Assembly (NCBI GenBank): GCA_965275915.1
Contig: CBDHYI010000007.1
Span: 310,001 to 374,000, forward strand
Origin: JBDWFY01 sp965275915
GTDB taxonomy: Bacteria > Pseudomonadota > Alphaproteobacteria > Rhizobiales > Stappiaceae
Reading direction: 5' to 3'
DNA length: 64,000 bases
Shown here: in pieces, positions 63,013 through 64,000 of the stretch
Position numbering within the stretch: position 1 is the first letter of the stretch
How the letters are laid out: each line of letters opens with the position of its first letter
The notes under the pieces: generated by a model
The model's input: the letters and a program-made list of their open reading frames with translations, nothing else
Database searches by the model: none
What the model was told of the DNA's origin: nothing
Program-made: the position numbers and the translations under genes

Positions 63013-64000
63013 GGTTACCACACCCGATTTCAAGGAGAACAGCCGGACCGCTCTGGCTGACGCCAATCTTCAAGAGGCGCTTCAGAAAGTCCGGACGGGC
63101 TTTATCGGCAAACGCGCCGACGCCGCTGCCGCCTTGCCGGAATTTGAGAGCCTGCGAGACAAAGCGCGCGATATCAAAAATCACACGCTGGCCCATTTGG
63201 ACCTTTACCTTGAAGCGTACGAAAAAAAGGTCATTGACAGTGGCGGTCACGTCCATTGGGCCGAAACGGCCACGGATGCAAGGCGGATTATTCTTGATAT
63301 CTGCCGCAAGGTCGACGCCAAAACCGCGACCAAAGGAAAATCGATCCTGACCGAAGAGATCGGTCTCAATGATTTCCTCTCCGATGAGGGGATTGAGCCG
63401 ATCGAAACAGATCTTGGCGAGTACATCATCCAGCTGCGCGGCGAGGCACCAAGCCACATTATCGCCCCTGCGGTTCACGTCACGCAAAAACAGGTGGAAG
63501 AGGATTTCCGCCACCATCACACGCATCTTGAGAAAGACCGCAACCTCGACGAACCGACCTCACTGCTCAACGAGGCGCGCGCTGTCCTGCGTCAAAAATA
63601 TCTTGATGCGGATGTCGGCATTACCGGCGCCAACTTCCTGGTTGCCGAAACCGGGACGTCAGTTATCGTCACCAATGAAGGCAATGGTGATCTTACGCAG
63701 ATCCTGCCGAAGGTTCACATCGTGCTGGCTTCGATTGAGAAAATCACACCGACGCTTGAAGATGTTTCGCAGATCCTCCGCGTTCTGGCCCGCTCAGCCA
63801 GCGGTCAGGAATTCTCCGTCTATACGACCCTGTCCACCGGCCCCAGACGCGCCGACGATCCCGACGGTCCTGAGGAATATCATGTGGTCCTGCTCGACAA
63901 TGGGCGCTCCGGCATGCTTGGAACCGAGTATGAGGAAATGCTGCGCTGCATCCGCTGTGGCGCCTGTATGAATCATTGTCCAGTCTATCACGCCGTCGGA
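63005..64000 (+). CDS. lutB: Lactate utilisation iron-sulfur protein LutB, 5' part
   Basis: The first 332 codons from ATG 63005; the gene runs off the right edge. The N-terminal LUD domain is complete (HTHLEKDRNLDEPTSLL, GITGANFLVAETGTSVIVTNEGNGD) and the first ferredoxin-type motif CIRCGACMNHCPVY lies at the edge. LutB carries the 4Fe-4S clusters and interacts with LutA and LutC. It overlaps the GNAT stop. lutC is expected downstream. Confidence 0.93.
   Translation, partial: MVEVTTPDFKENSRTALADANLQEALQKVRTGFIGKRADAAAALPEFESLRDKARDIKNHTLAHLDLYLEAYEKKVIDSGGHVHWAETATDARRIILDICRKVDAKTATKGKSILTEEIGLNDFLSDEGIEPIETDLGEYIIQLRGEAPSHIIAPAVHVTQKQVEEDFRHHHTHLEKDRNLDEPTSLLNEARAVLRQKYLDADVGITGANFLVAETGTSVIVTNEGNGDLTQILPKVHIVLASIEKITPTLEDVSQILRVLARSASGQEFSVYTTLSTGPRRADDPDGPEEYHVVLLDNGRSGMLGTEYEEMLRCIRCGACMNHCPVYHAVG

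Noticed and set aside
1..64000. CRISPR array, tRNA or rRNA genes
   Set aside because: I saw no evenly spaced repeats and no tRNA T-arm pattern in the gaps between genes; a tRNA scan would be needed to be sure.

Overview
The window looks like a chromosomal segment of an alphaproteobacterium, most probably of the Hyphomicrobiales (Rhizobiales). The evidence is the ileS-lspA-lipoprotein-M16-M16 run, hisS-hisZ-hisG with a separate HisZ, a perfect CIRCE element before groESL, a CheZ-type phosphatase next to a lone cheY, an NsrR-linked group III truncated haemoglobin, and the FAD oxidoreductase/DUF1365/Cfa/DUF3833 operon. Codon use is evenly GC-rich and genes are dense. There is no prophage, CRISPR array, rRNA or tRNA that I can see. 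Accessory DNA is limited to small palindromic (MITE-like) elements and a few AT-rich intergenic stretches.

Layout. 0-2.3 kb: minus-strand cheY-cheZ pair, then a MaoC-type dehydratase. 2.5-12.1 kb: ribF, a DMT exporter, ileS, lspA, a lipoprotein and a pair of M16 peptidases (one with, one without the zinc motif), ending in a 304-bp inverted-repeat element. 12.5-16.1 kb: degenerate EAL-domain membrane protein and a divergent sigma-54 response regulator, followed by copy 1 of a second MITE-like family. 16.3-23.5 kb: small secreted protein, second DMT transporter, groESL, slyX, periplasmic MsrA and a large radical SAM protein. 23.6-29.4 kb: acetyltransferase, an orphan HPPD-like VOC protein, YjbR protein, a structured leader with a small hypothetical gene, thioesterase, an NsrR-controlled haemoglobin operon with two tiny membrane proteins, and an MscS channel. 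29.4-32.2 kb: two paralogous secreted His/Lys-rich proteins and a Crp-family regulator, each preceded by a TGTGA-N6-TCAC site, then MITE copy 2. 32.2-35.7 kb: surface glycan/lipid modification operon (GT2-GtrA, GT39, degenerate YdjC protein). 36-39.6 kb: hisS-hisZ-hisG, with an extended HisG. 39.7-46 kb: fasciclin protein, Cfa/DUF1365/FAD oxidoreductase operon, tag glycosylase and a second cheZ. 46-53.4 kb: DUF2927 protein, L,D-transpeptidase, malate synthase, ClC antiporter, a retropepsin-like protein with a PDZ-like end and a DUF1796 protein. 53.4-64 kb: glycolate oxidase glcDEF with a divergent LysR regulator, cytochrome c, DUF3422 protein, and a FadR-type regulator heading a lut (lactate oxidation) operon that runs off the right edge.

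Together, glycolate oxidase (glycolate to glyoxylate), malate synthase (glyoxylate plus acetyl-CoA to malate) and the lut lactate oxidase give a C2/C3 hydroxy-acid use module. The most interesting signal is the self-contained Crp-type mini-regulon at 29.6-31.8 kb: both secreted-protein genes carry the site at exactly the same distance (95.5 bp, centre to ATG), and the regulator gene carries one at about 100 bp.
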